From Planctomycetota bacterium (GTDB lineage: Bacteria; Planctomycetota; UBA1135; GCA-002686595), in NCBI GenBank assembly GCA_014237855.1, contig JABACD010000005.1, positions 179,762 through 243,761 of the forward strand: 64,000 nucleotides of DNA, written 5' to 3'. This document shows, piece after piece, positions 26,235 to 37,343 of this stretch (position 1 is its first letter; each line of letters starts with the position of its first letter). A program made the position numbers and the translations under genes. The notes beneath the pieces were generated by a model that made no database searches, was not told where the DNA came from, and worked only from the letters and a program-made list of their open reading frames with translations.

Positions 26235-27866
26235 CTACTCCGATGAGCTCAGGGTCATTTCCGAGACGTTGACGAAGCCCCACTTGCCCCGCAAGGCATC
26301 AACCAGGTAGAGACGCAGCGGATGCCCCACGTGGCGGCCCAGGTGCCAGCGAACCTCCAGCTCTACATCCTCACTGCCCGGTCCAGCCACTGCCTCCACG
26401 ACCTGGCCGAAGTCACCGCGCTTGAGCTGGCTGCGGAACGCCTTGACATCCTTGATCTTACCCGGAGGTGTCTCGCTCTCTCGCACCAGAACGACCTCGC
26501 CTCGGCCACCTCTCAGGGTGAACTCCAGCAATCCATCGGGGCTGGCCTCGATCGCACGGTGGGCCACTCCCATCTCGACATCGCTCGAGGCTGGTGCGGT
26601 ACCAACGTACGGCACACCTTCTTCCTCGAACTTACGAAGGAACTTCGCGCTGCGTTTCCACGGCCTCTGGGTAGGCAAGCTCTTCTCGCTCACGCGCTTC
26701 GCCAGCCCCTCGTGGTCGGGGTATCCCAGCTCCGTGGACATCAGGACGACCTGATAAGGGTTCCAGGTCGACATGGTGAAGTAGAGACGGCAGCGCTTGC
26801 TGTCACCAGTCGTGAAGCGATCGATCACGTAAGGTGCATAGGGACCTCCCCAGCGGTTCTCGTGGCCGTTGTCGTGGAAGTTGTCCTTGCGACCGTTCTT
26901 CCATGAGGAGTGCAGGAAGTTTCCATAGCCCAGGTCTTCCCAGGGATTGAAGATCTCCTCTGGTTCGCTCCATGGCCCCCAGGGTTGGGTTGCGCTGCGC
27001 ATCACGATGCCAGTTGGGCGCTTGCCCTTGTACAGCATGACCCAGCGGCCAAGAGGCTCCACCCAGCTGACGGTGAGCTCACCAATGCACGGTTCGTCAA
27101 ATAAATAGACGGCCTCGGACTCCTGCTTGGTCCAGAGCGGTCCTGACTCCCCCGCTCCGGCAAAATAGAGCAGCTGATCTTTCTTGCCGATATCCGCTGC
27201 TGGGATGCAGGCGAACTTGGGGCTCGAACGCCGGTAGTCTCCGCTGCCCCAGACGAGCACCGCATCATCGATTGGCAGCGAGGGGTGTTGTTCGCGGTTC
27301 GCACGCACCAGGGCCACGTTGATGAAGGCATCGCGGGAGAGCTCGTACAGGATCTTGAATCGCCCGCCCTCGTCGTCCGAACGCACAAGCAATGACCTCT
27401 CCATGGTCTTCTGCTTGCTGGTTCCAGCAGTCGTCACAAGGTACATCGAGCCGTCGACAGAGATTCCGTGGGATGGCACCTCGTAGGCCCCCATCTTCAC
27501 GCCGGGGATATCGATGGGCCTGAATTCTCCATCCTCACCGACCGGGAAGTGCAACACCAGCTGATCAGGATCGGTGGAGTTGCTCCAGGCCATTGCATCT
27601 CGATCTCCAGATCCTCGACAGTCACCGAAGAGGAACCACAGCTTGCCATCGTGTTCGAAGGTGCATCCCAGGTCCGTCCCGCGCAGCCCCGCTTGGCTAT
27701 CGCTGAGGCTGAGGGTTTGCACCTGTCGGGTCTTGTCCAGGTCCGCAGTCAGCTGGCTGATCTTGACCGTCGAGTGCGGATAGTGACGCGGCGGTTCTCC
27801 CGACGGATCCTCAGGAGCAGCGACGAGATTCAGGGTACACAGGGCAAGAGGGAGATGGAGGAGCAT
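26235..27866 (-). CDS. Secreted DUF4185-family protein
   Basis: The 543-residue protein has an N-terminal export signal (LLHLPLALCTLNLVAA). The DUF4185 beta-propeller signature is GLRGTDLGCTFEHDGKLWFLFGDCRG, with later SHGISVDGSMYLV, YLFDEPCIGELTVSWVEPLGRWVMLY and GPYAPYVIDRF blade segments. Some DUF4185 proteins have been described as endo-acting D-arabinofuran-degrading glycoside hydrolases, so a carbohydrate-active role outside the cytoplasm is plausible, but activity is not proven here. A C-terminal beta-rich module (about 440-543) is extra. It is divergent from the S10 peptidase gene. Confidence 0.72.
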   Translation of the reverse strand: MLLHLPLALCTLNLVAAPEDPSGEPPRHYPHSTVKISQLTADLDKTRQVQTLSLSDSQAGLRGTDLGCTFEHDGKLWFLFGDCRGSGDRDAMAWSNSTDPDQLVLHFPVGEDGEFRPIDIPGVKMGAYEVPSHGISVDGSMYLVTTAGTSKQKTMERSLLVRSDDEGGRFKILYELSRDAFINVALVRANREQHPSLPIDDAVLVWGSGDYRRSSPKFACIPAADIGKKDQLLYFAGAGESGPLWTKQESEAVYLFDEPCIGELTVSWVEPLGRWVMLYKGKRPTGIVMRSATQPWGPWSEPEEIFNPWEDLGYGNFLHSSWKNGRKDNFHDNGHENRWGGPYAPYVIDRFTTGDSKRCRLYFTMSTWNPYQVVLMSTELGYPDHEGLAKRVSEKSLPTQRPWKRSAKFLRKFEEEGVPYVGTAPASSDVEMGVAHRAIEASPDGLLEFTLRGGRGEVVLVRESETPPGKIKDVKAFRSQLKRGDFGQVVEAVAGPGSEDVELEVRWHLGRHVGHPLRLYLVDALRGKWGFVNVSEMTLSSSE

Positions 27867-27960
27867 CGGTCTTTGGGGGGCGATCGGGCGGGTCTTCCTT
27901 TGGAGGAAAAGCTATCTTGATGCTCTCGAATTGACACCAACACCCAGGAAATTCCGCACC

Positions 27961-29451
27961 ATGTCCTCTTGCTCCGCCATCGGCCTCACAGCCCTCCTTG
28001 CCCTTGCACCTCCGGCAACTGCAACTTCACAGCAAGCAGAGACGACCCCTGAAGTCCCCAGGCGCCTCCAGCTGACCAGCTCGGGGGAGGTCACCGTCGG
28101 GGACCTCGATCTCGAGTACACCTCGGCCATGAAGGACTACGCGATCCGCGATGACCAGGGAGAGGTCACGGCACACTTCACTGCATTCTCCTATGTCCTC
28201 GACACTGACGAGCGGAGGCCGGTCACCTTTGCCTTCAATGGCGGCCCCGGCTCTTCCTCCGTCTGGCTGCACATGGGCATCCTGGGTCCCAAGCGCGTCG
28301 TCGTTCCAAGTGACGCAGGTAACGCAGGTGCACCCCCCTACCCCCTGGTAGAGAACCCCTACACGCTGCTGACCCATACCGACCTGGTGTTCGTCGATCC
28401 GGTCGGAACGGGCTACAGCCGCGCAGTCGGCGACTCGGAAGACGAGGACTTCTGGGGGGTAGACGAGGATGTGGACTCGGTCGCGCGGTTCATACGCGAG
28501 TGGCTCTCACAGAACGTACGCTGGGGCTCTCGAAAGTACGTCCTCGGCGAGAGCTACGGTGGGGTGCGCGGCGCGCTCCTGGGGCAGGCCCTGAAGGGCA
28601 ATAGCATGTCGGTGGCTCTCAATGGCCTGATCTTCGTCTCGCCCGCCTTCGACATTCAGTTCGTGGACGGGCGGGAGGACGATCTGACCTACGTCACCTC
28701 CCTGCCGACCTACGCAGCCACGGCTCTCTTCCACGACGCCCTGCCTATCAGGGTCGAGGACCGCGATGCCTGGCTGCGTGAGGTTCGAGATTTCGCCTCG
28801 GGCCCCTATCTGCGAGCACTCTTCGCCGGCCAAGGGCTCGATACGGAACAGCGCGCTGGGGTCGTCCGCGACCTCAGCAGCTACACCGGCCTCAGCGAGG
28901 GGTATTGGGAGCGCGCGAACCTGCGAGTCTCTGCCTCGCGCTTCCGCAAGGAACTTCTTCGCCAGCGAGGAGTCGTGGTTGGACGGCTGGACACTCGCTA
29001 CCAGGGGAGCGAGACCGACGCCGTGGGCGAGTCTCCCGATAGCGACCCCATGATGAATGGGATCGGGAGTGCCTACGTGGCCGGCTTCCAGCAGTACCTC
29101 CGTCAGGAATTTGGCTCACAACTTCCCGAGCGTCCCTACCGCTTCAGCGGCAACGGAGTCTTTGGGAAGTGGAAGCGCTCCGAGTCCGATCAGGCTGCCT
29201 TCGCTGGCTGGCTCGATACGGTTCCAGCCCTGGCCGACACGATGCAGAAGAATCCCCAGCTGCTCGTGTTCTGCGCCAATGGCTGGTTCGATGTGGCCAC
29301 GACCGTCCTGGCGGCCGAGTACAACCTGTCTCGCCCTGGGATCGACGCCGAGCGAGTGGTGATCAGGAACTACGACGCAGGTCACATGATGTACGTCCAC
29401 AAGCCGAGCCTCGAGCGCCTGGCGCGGGACCTGCGACAGTTCTATGAGTAG
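27961..29451 (+). CDS. Secreted serine carboxypeptidase, peptidase family S10
   Basis: From the ATG at 27961 (AGGAAA about 9 bases upstream) the 496-residue protein has a signal peptide (about 1-22). S10 motifs follow: FNGGPGSSS for the oxyanion loop at 92-100, the nucleophile S198 in GESYGG, D444 in GWFDVATT and H475 in GHMMYVH. Family S10 enzymes trim C-terminal residues from peptides, usually at acidic pH. A longer frame starts at 27931 (TTG) but adds residues before the signal peptide. It may act on peptides outside the cytoplasmic membrane. Confidence 0.9.
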   Translation: MSSCSAIGLTALLALAPPATATSQQAETTPEVPRRLQLTSSGEVTVGDLDLEYTSAMKDYAIRDDQGEVTAHFTAFSYVLDTDERRPVTFAFNGGPGSSSVWLHMGILGPKRVVVPSDAGNAGAPPYPLVENPYTLLTHTDLVFVDPVGTGYSRAVGDSEDEDFWGVDEDVDSVARFIREWLSQNVRWGSRKYVLGESYGGVRGALLGQALKGNSMSVALNGLIFVSPAFDIQFVDGREDDLTYVTSLPTYAATALFHDALPIRVEDRDAWLREVRDFASGPYLRALFAGQGLDTEQRAGVVRDLSSYTGLSEGYWERANLRVSASRFRKELLRQRGVVVGRLDTRYQGSETDAVGESPDSDPMMNGIGSAYVAGFQQYLRQEFGSQLPERPYRFSGNGVFGKWKRSESDQAAFAGWLDTVPALADTMQKNPQLLVFCANGWFDVATTVLAAEYNLSRPGIDAERVVIRNYDAGHMMYVHKPSLERLARDLRQFYE

Positions 29452-29489
29452 CCAGGGGGCGGGCTGGCAGGGCTGGGTAGTTGGTCAGT

Positions 29490-29544
29490 ACACCCACGGG
29501 GTGTTGCTGCCCTGAGGACCGGCTCAACCTGGCTGACCGGTCAG
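29490..29544. repeat. Convergent-gene spacer with hairpin and 12-bp palindrome
   Basis: ACACCC (29490-29495) pairs with GGGTGT (29499-29504) around a 3-base loop. A perfect palindrome CTGACCGGTCAG occupies 29533-29544 and overlaps the stop codon of the minus-strand HAAS-type gene. These lie between two converging genes and may help separate the transcripts. Confidence 0.35.
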
Positions 29545-30233
29545 TCCCCAGACTTCACGGCCGAGAAGCAACTGCGGTTCTCCAGCCACTGCCGCGCATA
29601 GGCGAAGCCAAACTCCGCCAGCAGCGCTCCATAGAACAGGCTGAGAGTCGCGGTTGCAATTCCACGACCAATCATCCCTGGATCAGACAGGTTGGCCATC
29701 ATCTGGAGGAGACCGATGATTGCCAGCAGCACACCACTGGTCCAGGCAAGGCGCTGCCCCGTTCGAAAGACCTCCACGAACCTCGAGACCTCGTCGATTT
29801 CCAGGGGGGTGGAGCCCAGCATGCTGGCACGAAATGCCTGTCCAACTCGCTTCAGACCAAAACTGGCAACGAGGCCCCCGAAGACCAGCGCCAGGAAGCA
29901 GATCAGCGAGGTCAGGTGAAGGAACAGGCCAAGTCCACCTGGACCGTGCCCCAGCAGGAGGCCGAGGACAGTGATCACAAGGGCGATACCAAGCAAACGA
30001 GACATCGGGTTCATGGGTTGTTCTTTCTTGAATTCTGCTGTGATGAGTTCGAACTCACCGGTGCGCTCCAGCGCGAGCCTCCAGGCTCTCAGCGCGCTCT
30101 GTTCCTCAGTCATTGCAGCGGCAAGGGCTGTGCGTAGATGGTCCTCGAGCTCGTCGGCCTGCCACTCCATCAGCACGCCGCTCGCAAGCAGCCCCCGTCG
30201 CCAGACTTGGATGCGATCCTCGAAGTCAGGCAT
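29541..30233 (-). CDS. HAAS-type membrane protein, partner of PadR regulator
   Basis: From the ATG at 30233 the 230-residue protein starts with FEDRIQVWRRGLLASG and a helical region with DELEDHLRTAL, the HAAS-like module that pairs with PadR regulators. Four membrane helices follow (about 82-98, 103-125, 160-180, 190-215). The middle part (FGGLVASFGLKRVGQAFRAS) recalls MotA/ExbB-type proteins, but that is weak. It overlaps the PadR gene by 8 bases. Such pairs often respond to envelope or drug stress. Confidence 0.65.
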   Translation of the reverse strand: MPDFEDRIQVWRRGLLASGVLMEWQADELEDHLRTALAAAMTEEQSALRAWRLALERTGEFELITAEFKKEQPMNPMSRLLGIALVITVLGLLLGHGPGGLGLFLHLTSLICFLALVFGGLVASFGLKRVGQAFRASMLGSTPLEIDEVSRFVEVFRTGQRLAWTSGVLLAIIGLLQMMANLSDPGMIGRGIATATLSLFYGALLAEFGFAYARQWLENRSCFSAVKSGD

Positions 30234-30558
30234 GGGGGCTCCCCCAGACCTGCAGAAGGGTTGCATGAACGGAGCTCCACTCTCGTTTCTGCTCGGAGAG
30301 AGCCTGCTTGCCCTTCGAGGTGATCCGGTAGTAGCGGCGACGACGACCGGTCTCCGACTCTCCCCAGGTAGCAACGATCAGACCGTTGCGCTCCAGGCGG
30401 TGGAGAATGGGATACAACATCCCATCGGTCCATTGCAGCGTGTCCTTCGAGACCCGTCGGACGCGCTGGATGATGGCGTAGCCGTAGCTCTCACCCTGAG
30501 AGAGAATCGAGAGCACCAGCGGTTCGCTGGAGGCAGCGACCAGTTTCTTGGAGGTCAT
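30226..30558 (-). CDS. PadR-family transcriptional regulator
   Basis: From the ATG at 30558 the 110-residue protein is a short PadR (PadR-s2-like) winged-helix repressor. LVLSILSQGESYGYAIIQRV is the N-terminal helix pair. WTDGMLYPILHRLERNGLI is the recognition helix. The wing GRRRRYYRITSKGKQAL and a C-terminal dimer helix follow. The upstream GTG/ATG alternative at 30594 adds 12 residues not seen in the family. It is probably autoregulated together with the downstream HAAS-type gene. Confidence 0.88.
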   Translation of the reverse strand: MTSKKLVAASSEPLVLSILSQGESYGYAIIQRVRRVSKDTLQWTDGMLYPILHRLERNGLIVATWGESETGRRRRYYRITSKGKQALSEQKREWSSVHATLLQVWGSPHA

Positions 30559-30714
30559 GGCGGCGAGGATTGGGGACTGGGACCCCCAGACCATCGACCC
30601 CTATGCATAGCAGCTTTAGGTATCCTCCAGGAGAACTCCGTGAGCAACCCCGATGGACTCTCAATCGGGCTTGCTGATGGCCGGAAACACGGTTCGGGTC
30701 ACCGCAGGTGAGAC

Positions 30715-31686
30715 CTAGCGGTCGCAGAGCTCCCGGTAATTGCAGGTCCTGCACTCACGCGAGGACTGCTCGACCTGGGGAAAGCAGGACTCGTCGCCGG
30801 CCGTATCCCCGGCATCGAAGTGGACCGCACGCATCTCGGCGAGAGAAGCCTCGATCCGGCCCAGAATCGCCTCGAGGTCCATCTCCGTGTGCTGCTTCGC
30901 CGCCAGCTCACCGCTGGTCAGGTAGACATCAACACAGGTCACCTCCCCTGGCTGTGCCCCCCACTTCTCCATCGCATAGAGGGTGTAGACGCCCAGCTGG
31001 AACTCGTCCTGCTCCCTGGGGGTGCCAGACTTCCAGTCATAGATCCAGTAGTGAGGCCGCCCCTCCACCTGGGTCTTGCAGGCAAAGTCGGGAATCGCGA
31101 AGACCTTGGTGCCGAAGAGTTCGATCGTGGGCAGGTCCTTGGAGGCGCGATCGCCTGGATCACGACCCTCCACGCAGAGAATCTCAGAGCGCTCGAGATC
31201 ATGCAAGGAGGCCAGCTCGGGGGAGGTCATGAAGAAATGACCACCCTCCTGGAGGCGCTGCACGTAGCGCTTGCCGTAGTCTCCCGCCGCACTGGTTGTC
31301 TCGTCGACGCAAGCCTCGTGGTAGTGGTGCTCCGCCAGATGGGTACTCTGACCGGGACGCGAACGCCACAATCCGCCACCGTCACGGGACTGCTTGTAGC
31401 CTTCACGCAGCTTCTTGACCGCGAATCCAACCAGCTCGTCTTCGAGCATCTCCCGGCCCTCCGACTTCTGATCGAAGAACTCGGCGATAGCCTGGTGCAG
31501 GACATCCCCCGCCAGCATCGGCATGCGGGTCATCTTCTTCAGACGCCAGGCCTGGGTGCGGCGCTCGGGCACGCCACGCGTCCAGCCGTTCCACGAGAGA
31601 TAGTAGTCGCAGTAGTAGCGACGCTTGCACGCTGCAAAGGTCCCGGATCGGGAGACTGACCAGGAGAGCTCGTGATCGAAGGCCAT
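30715..31686 (-). CDS. RecB-like PD-(D/E)XK nuclease with Fe-S cysteines
   Basis: The 323-residue protein has the RecB-nuclease motifs in order: GDVLHQAI, IPDFAC, YDWKSG (D and K of the core) and QLGVYTLY. Four cysteines are placed as in AddB/Cas4-type iron-sulfur nucleases: C20 near the N-terminus, and C312, C315 and C321 at the end. It therefore probably cuts single-stranded or end-processed DNA in the cytoplasm. No cas genes are near, so a CRISPR role is unsupported. It starts 3 bases after thiC, an unexpected partner. Confidence 0.8.
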   Translation of the reverse strand: MAFDHELSWSVSRSGTFAACKRRYYCDYYLSWNGWTRGVPERRTQAWRLKKMTRMPMLAGDVLHQAIAEFFDQKSEGREMLEDELVGFAVKKLREGYKQSRDGGGLWRSRPGQSTHLAEHHYHEACVDETTSAAGDYGKRYVQRLQEGGHFFMTSPELASLHDLERSEILCVEGRDPGDRASKDLPTIELFGTKVFAIPDFACKTQVEGRPHYWIYDWKSGTPREQDEFQLGVYTLYAMEKWGAQPGEVTCVDVYLTSGELAAKQHTEMDLEAILGRIEASLAEMRAVHFDAGDTAGDESCFPQVEQSSRECRTCNYRELCDR

Positions 31687-31689
31687 GGC

Positions 31690-33440
<1,751 letters not shown>

Positions 33441-33458
33441 GTCCCAAGAGCTTGGGAC
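33441..33458 (-). terminator. Hairpin between yihY-like gene and the TPP riboswitch
   Basis: GTCCCAAG and CTTGGGAC form a perfect self-complementary 18-base element with a minimal loop, 15 bases after the YihY stop and directly before the aptamer. No T-tract follows. It may weakly end the upstream transcript or insulate the aptamer fold. Confidence 0.45.
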
Positions 33459-33473
33459 ATCTCTCGCGGCAGT

Positions 33474-34592
33474 CTACTCCTTTTTTGGATGCGACTCCGT
33501 CAGCCCACCAAGAGAGAGTGGATTCGCCACGATTTCGGTCTCGACAGCAGCTCGCGTGGCCTGGCGGTGATCCTTACCTGCCGCCTCCAGTCCCCTGGCA
33601 CGCAGCCGCAGGATCGTCGTGTTGAGCTCAGCCCCCAGCAGCAGCCCCAGGGCCATCAGGTAACACCACAGCAAGAGGACGATGATGACCGCCAGCACCC
33701 CGTATGTGGCGTCATAGTGTTCCCAGCTCTCCGTCATCCAGGTCCCCATGGCCCCTGTCATCAGAACCCAGGAGAGGACCGTGAAGATGCTCCCGGGCAG
33801 CAGCGCCCAGACTCGCAGCTGGACATCGGGGCCCAATCGATTCAGCCCAAGAACCGAGAGCAACAGCATCAGAGCTCCAATACCCCAGTTGATACCGGAC
33901 CAGACGATTCCCACGCCTTGATCAAGCCCGAAGTAGTCCACCACGAGATGCGAGAGCGTCCTCGAGACTGGCAGCAAGGCGAAGATGACGGTCCAGGAAA
34001 TCAGGAAGCCAATCGTCAGCGCAAGCGAGAGTGCATTACGGCCGACCATCGATCGATACCGGACCTCATAGATCGCACTCATGGCGCGCATCGCAGCCCG
34101 TGTCACCCCACTGGCAGACCAGACGATGACCAGGAAGCTGACCGTCAGGAGCCCCCGTCGAGGGTTGTCGAGGATGTTCTTGGCGATGGCTTCCAGCGAA
34201 TCAGCAAGGTCCTGGGGCACTCGCCCGCCCAGGAACTCGCTGACTTGAGACTGCACGCGTACCGCTGACATGTCCTGGAGCTGGAGCAGGTCGGGATAGA
34301 AGCGAATCTCGAAGCCCAGCCCAAGGCATGAGACGATTTCCTGGGGCAAGAGGAAGCCTGCAGCCCAGGTAATCCACTCGATGACCTCGATCGTCGTGCT
34401 CTCTGTCCAGGCCTCGATTGGAATCATCCCGACCAAGGTGACCAGTGCGAGCAGGGCCGGAGGCAGGGAGAGAAACAAGAAGAAGGCACAAGCTGCCGCA
34501 TGGGTGAACAGGTTGTGATCCTGCACCGAGAACAGGATGTCGAGCAGAGCACGATAGATGCCGCGAATCTTCAGCTTGAGGAATTGGAGCAC
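33474..34592 (-). CDS. YihY/BrkB-family inner membrane protein
   Basis: From the GTG at 34592, 4 bases after the preceding stop, the protein has 372 residues. It has a cytoplasmic N-terminus, about six membrane helices and the family segments HAAACAFFLFLSLPP, SASGVTRAAMRAMSAIYEV and WCYLMALGLLLGAELN. The longer frame from 34718 overlaps the glycosylase gene for 120 bases and is less likely. The family was once called RNase BN in error. Its function is unknown; transport or envelope roles are proposed. Confidence 0.8.
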   Translation of the reverse strand: MLQFLKLKIRGIYRALLDILFSVQDHNLFTHAAACAFFLFLSLPPALLALVTLVGMIPIEAWTESTTIEVIEWITWAAGFLLPQEIVSCLGLGFEIRFYPDLLQLQDMSAVRVQSQVSEFLGGRVPQDLADSLEAIAKNILDNPRRGLLTVSFLVIVWSASGVTRAAMRAMSAIYEVRYRSMVGRNALSLALTIGFLISWTVIFALLPVSRTLSHLVVDYFGLDQGVGIVWSGINWGIGALMLLLSVLGLNRLGPDVQLRVWALLPGSIFTVLSWVLMTGAMGTWMTESWEHYDATYGVLAVIIVLLLWCYLMALGLLLGAELNTTILRLRARGLEAAGKDHRQATRAAVETEIVANPLSLGGLTESHPKKE

Positions 34593-34596
34593 TGGA

Positions 34597-35229
34597 TTAG
34601 CTGGCCGAGTCCAACTCGAGTAGACGCCATAAGGTCCAACAGGCCACGCTTCGAAGCGGGCTCCAAATTCGTGCGCGCTCCTCCAGCTCGGCAGGTCCAG
34701 GCCTGACCGCGAGGCCATCCAGGACCCGCAGGCCTTCCTGCAAGCCCAGGTCTCCAGGCGCCATCACATCGGGACGACCAAGCTTGAAGAGCAAGAACAT
34801 CTGTGCGGTCCAGACTCCGACCCCGCGCACCTGGATGAGCTCCTCGACCACGGCCTGATCGTCACGCCGTCCGAGGCTCCGCAACGAGAGTCGTCCATCC
34901 AGATGACGTTGGGCCAGGTCACGCAGCGCCAGCATCTTGTTATTGGAGAGCCCTGCGCCACGCAGTGCCTGCTCCTCCAGCAGCAAGAGCTCCTGTGCCG
35001 CAGGAAACCCTCTCCCTGGTCCCAGGCGACAGACTCGCTTCCAGATCGTCGCGGCTGCTTTTCCGGAGAGCTGCTGGTAGGTGATCGAGCGGGCCAGCGC
35101 CTCGAAATTGCTCATACGACGGTGGCTGGCCTCAGGGAAGTCCGGAAAGGGCTCAACCCGTTCGAGGTACTCCCCTAGCAGCGGATCACGCCCGGCCAGG
35201 GCTTGGAGCTCGCTGCGCTTGGGCTTCAT
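34597..35229 (-). CDS. DNA-3-methyladenine glycosylase II, AlkA-like
   Basis: The 210-residue protein is an HhH-GPD base-excision glycosylase. ARSITYQQLSGKAAATIW starts the domain. LIQVRGVGVWTAQMFLLF is the helix-hairpin-helix. The catalytic aspartate is in DVMAPGDLGLQEG. It lacks the N-terminal TATA-like domain of E. coli AlkA, as many short bacterial forms do. It removes alkylated purines from DNA. The ATG overlaps the M1 aminopeptidase stop by 4 bases. Confidence 0.87.
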   Translation of the reverse strand: MKPKRSELQALAGRDPLLGEYLERVEPFPDFPEASHRRMSNFEALARSITYQQLSGKAAATIWKRVCRLGPGRGFPAAQELLLLEEQALRGAGLSNNKMLALRDLAQRHLDGRLSLRSLGRRDDQAVVEELIQVRGVGVWTAQMFLLFKLGRPDVMAPGDLGLQEGLRVLDGLAVRPGPAELEERARIWSPLRSVACWTLWRLLELDSAS

Positions 35230-37343
35230 TCGATGCTCTGGTCCAGGCGCTCGTTCAAGCTCGCGAGCGCATTGGAGACTCTCTCGGACTCGACTCCCGC
35301 AAAAGCCGCTTCCAGGTTGGCTACGACCAGCGGGCCAAGGCGCTGCCTGGCCAGCAACTGGAGGATCTCCAGCCGCGCCATGGGATCCTCTTCGCCCTCC
35401 AGTATCTCCAGCAGGGCTCCGACATCACGACGCTGACGGAGCCGAGCAATGGCCCGCCGACGCAAGAGAACCTCTTCATCATCATTCGCCACGCGAAGCA
35501 GAGCCTCTTCAGCCACTCCCGACCCTGACCTCCGTGCACGGTCCAGCTCACCAAGAGCGCGCCAGCGCTGGGCCGCCGAGCCCTCCCCCGCCTGCCGCGC
35601 CCACATCACAGGATCCTTCTCCAGATCGATGGTACAGAGCACGCGACAGGGAGCATCGAAGACGAGGTCACGGAGCTCACCAATCAACGAGATCCGAAAC
35701 TCCTCGGAGGCGTCAGCAATCCGTAAAGGGATCTGCCTTGGCCCACCATCGTCAATGACCTCCACCACAACGGTCACGTCGAAGAGCGGCACGAGTTCCG
35801 AGGTGCGCTGGGTCTGCTTGACGAGCACGGTCAGTTCATCCCCTTCGCGGCCAAGGCGAACCTCGTACTCAGGATGTCCACCTGCTTGCACCCACTGCTC
35901 GAGAAAGCCCTCAACGTTTCGTCCGGTGACATCGAAGATCGTTCGCGCAAGGTCATGCGTGTGCACGAGACCGTCAGAGTGCCGCAGCAAGTACTCGCGG
36001 GTCGCCGCCCAGAAGGCCTCACTCCCAAGCTCTTGCTCCAGCATGTAGAGGACCCATGGCCCCTTGACGTACTCGTGAGTACAGCGAGCAGGGCTGACCT
36101 GAGTACGCCAGTCCTCTGACAGCGGACGTCGCGTCCTCTCTCCACGGGAGAGATAGCTGGCACGATACTTCTCGAGCCAGAGGGTGAAGTCCTCCACTCC
36201 CGCCTTGTGCTGCTGAAACATGAGTTCCAGGTAGCTTGCCCAGGCCTCGTTGAGCCAGAGATGGCTCCATCCAAAACAGGTCACCAGGTCTCCGAACCAT
36301 TGATGTGCAAGCTCGTGGGCGACCAGCAAGCGGGTCTCCCCATCGTTCTCGAGGTGCTCCCGTTCAGTGCCGATGATGTAGTCGTTCTGGATTGTCAGGC
36401 TGGCATTCTCCATTCCGCCCGCAACGAACTCCGCCACCGCTACCTGGCCGTACTTTGAATAGGGATACTCGACCCCCAGGAGCTCACTGAAGTAAGCGAG
36501 CATTTCAGGAGTCTCTCCAAAGGCCTGTCGCGCTTTCACTTCACCGGTCCCTGGCCCAACCCAGTAGTCGACGCTCATTCCGTTCCACTGATCTGCGTAG
36601 TGCTCCCAGCGCCCAACTGCCAGTGCGATCAGATAGGTGGGAATGGTCCGCTCCAGCTCCCAGTGGAAGGTGCGCTCTCCATTCTGATGCTCCTCGACGC
36701 CTGTCAGGCGACCATTCGAAAGCGCCTCATACCCGGCCTCGACACGGAAGTGTCCGCTGTAAGTTGCTCGATCATTGGGAAAGTCCCAGGTGGGTATCCA
36801 GCGTCGATTGTCCTCAGGCTGCCCCTGAGTCCAGGCCTGGGGTGCCTCACCCTCAGCGTCCTTGGAGGAGTCCACGAAGTAGAGGCCGGCCTCGGGGCGG
36901 CCTCCATAGCGAATGGTCAGGGTCTGTTCTTCCCCCGGCTGCAGAGACTCCGCCAGGACCGCGGTGAGCACGGGTTCGTCCAGTCGCCACTCCAACTCAC
37001 GTCCAGTCGCATCGCGCACGCTCTCAATTTCCAAACCCAGGGAGTGAAACTTCAGCTCCTCCACTGGCTGAATCAAGGCTCGAACCTGATTCGACACCTG
37101 GCCCTGAATGCTATTCTCCTCGAGATCTATCGAGAGTGACACGTCCACATGTAGCAGATCGGAGTCACGGTCCCAGCCATTGTTCTCCAGGCTGTCCGGG
37201 CGAAGTGGCCGCGGAGGTTCTCCCTCGATCGCCGGCGCATTGCAGGCGAGAAGCCCCAGCGCCATCACGAGCACGACCCGCTCATGAGAGGCTGCGGATC
37301 GCCACGAGCGGGCTGACTCACTTTGGGGGAAGAGGGCTTTCAC
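35226..37343 (-). CDS. M1-family zinc aminopeptidase, predicted lipoprotein
   Basis: The GTG at 37343 follows AGGAGAACTC and gives 705 residues starting VKALFPQSES. A hydrophobic stretch ends in MALGLLAC, a lipobox, so the enzyme is probably anchored in the periplasm or outer membrane. M1 motifs are GGMENAS for substrate N-terminus recognition and HELAHQWFGD with the third zinc ligand in WLNEAWA. A C-terminal all-helical tail with HEAT-like repeats (from about 610) replaces the usual ERAP1-C domain. It removes N-terminal residues from peptides. An upstream in-frame start at 37460 is not needed. Confidence 0.88.
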   Translation of the reverse strand: MKALFPQSESARSWRSAASHERVVLVMALGLLACNAPAIEGEPPRPLRPDSLENNGWDRDSDLLHVDVSLSIDLEENSIQGQVSNQVRALIQPVEELKFHSLGLEIESVRDATGRELEWRLDEPVLTAVLAESLQPGEEQTLTIRYGGRPEAGLYFVDSSKDAEGEAPQAWTQGQPEDNRRWIPTWDFPNDRATYSGHFRVEAGYEALSNGRLTGVEEHQNGERTFHWELERTIPTYLIALAVGRWEHYADQWNGMSVDYWVGPGTGEVKARQAFGETPEMLAYFSELLGVEYPYSKYGQVAVAEFVAGGMENASLTIQNDYIIGTEREHLENDGETRLLVAHELAHQWFGDLVTCFGWSHLWLNEAWASYLELMFQQHKAGVEDFTLWLEKYRASYLSRGERTRRPLSEDWRTQVSPARCTHEYVKGPWVLYMLEQELGSEAFWAATREYLLRHSDGLVHTHDLARTIFDVTGRNVEGFLEQWVQAGGHPEYEVRLGREGDELTVLVKQTQRTSELVPLFDVTVVVEVIDDGGPRQIPLRIADASEEFRISLIGELRDLVFDAPCRVLCTIDLEKDPVMWARQAGEGSAAQRWRALGELDRARRSGSGVAEEALLRVANDDEEVLLRRRAIARLRQRRDVGALLEILEGEEDPMARLEILQLLARQRLGPLVVANLEAAFAGVESERVSNALASLNERLDQSIE

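Noticed and set aside
30715..31686. Cas4 of a CRISPR system
   Set aside because: No repeat-spacer array and no cas1, cas2 or effector gene is present; the Fe-S nuclease pattern is shared with AddB-type proteins.
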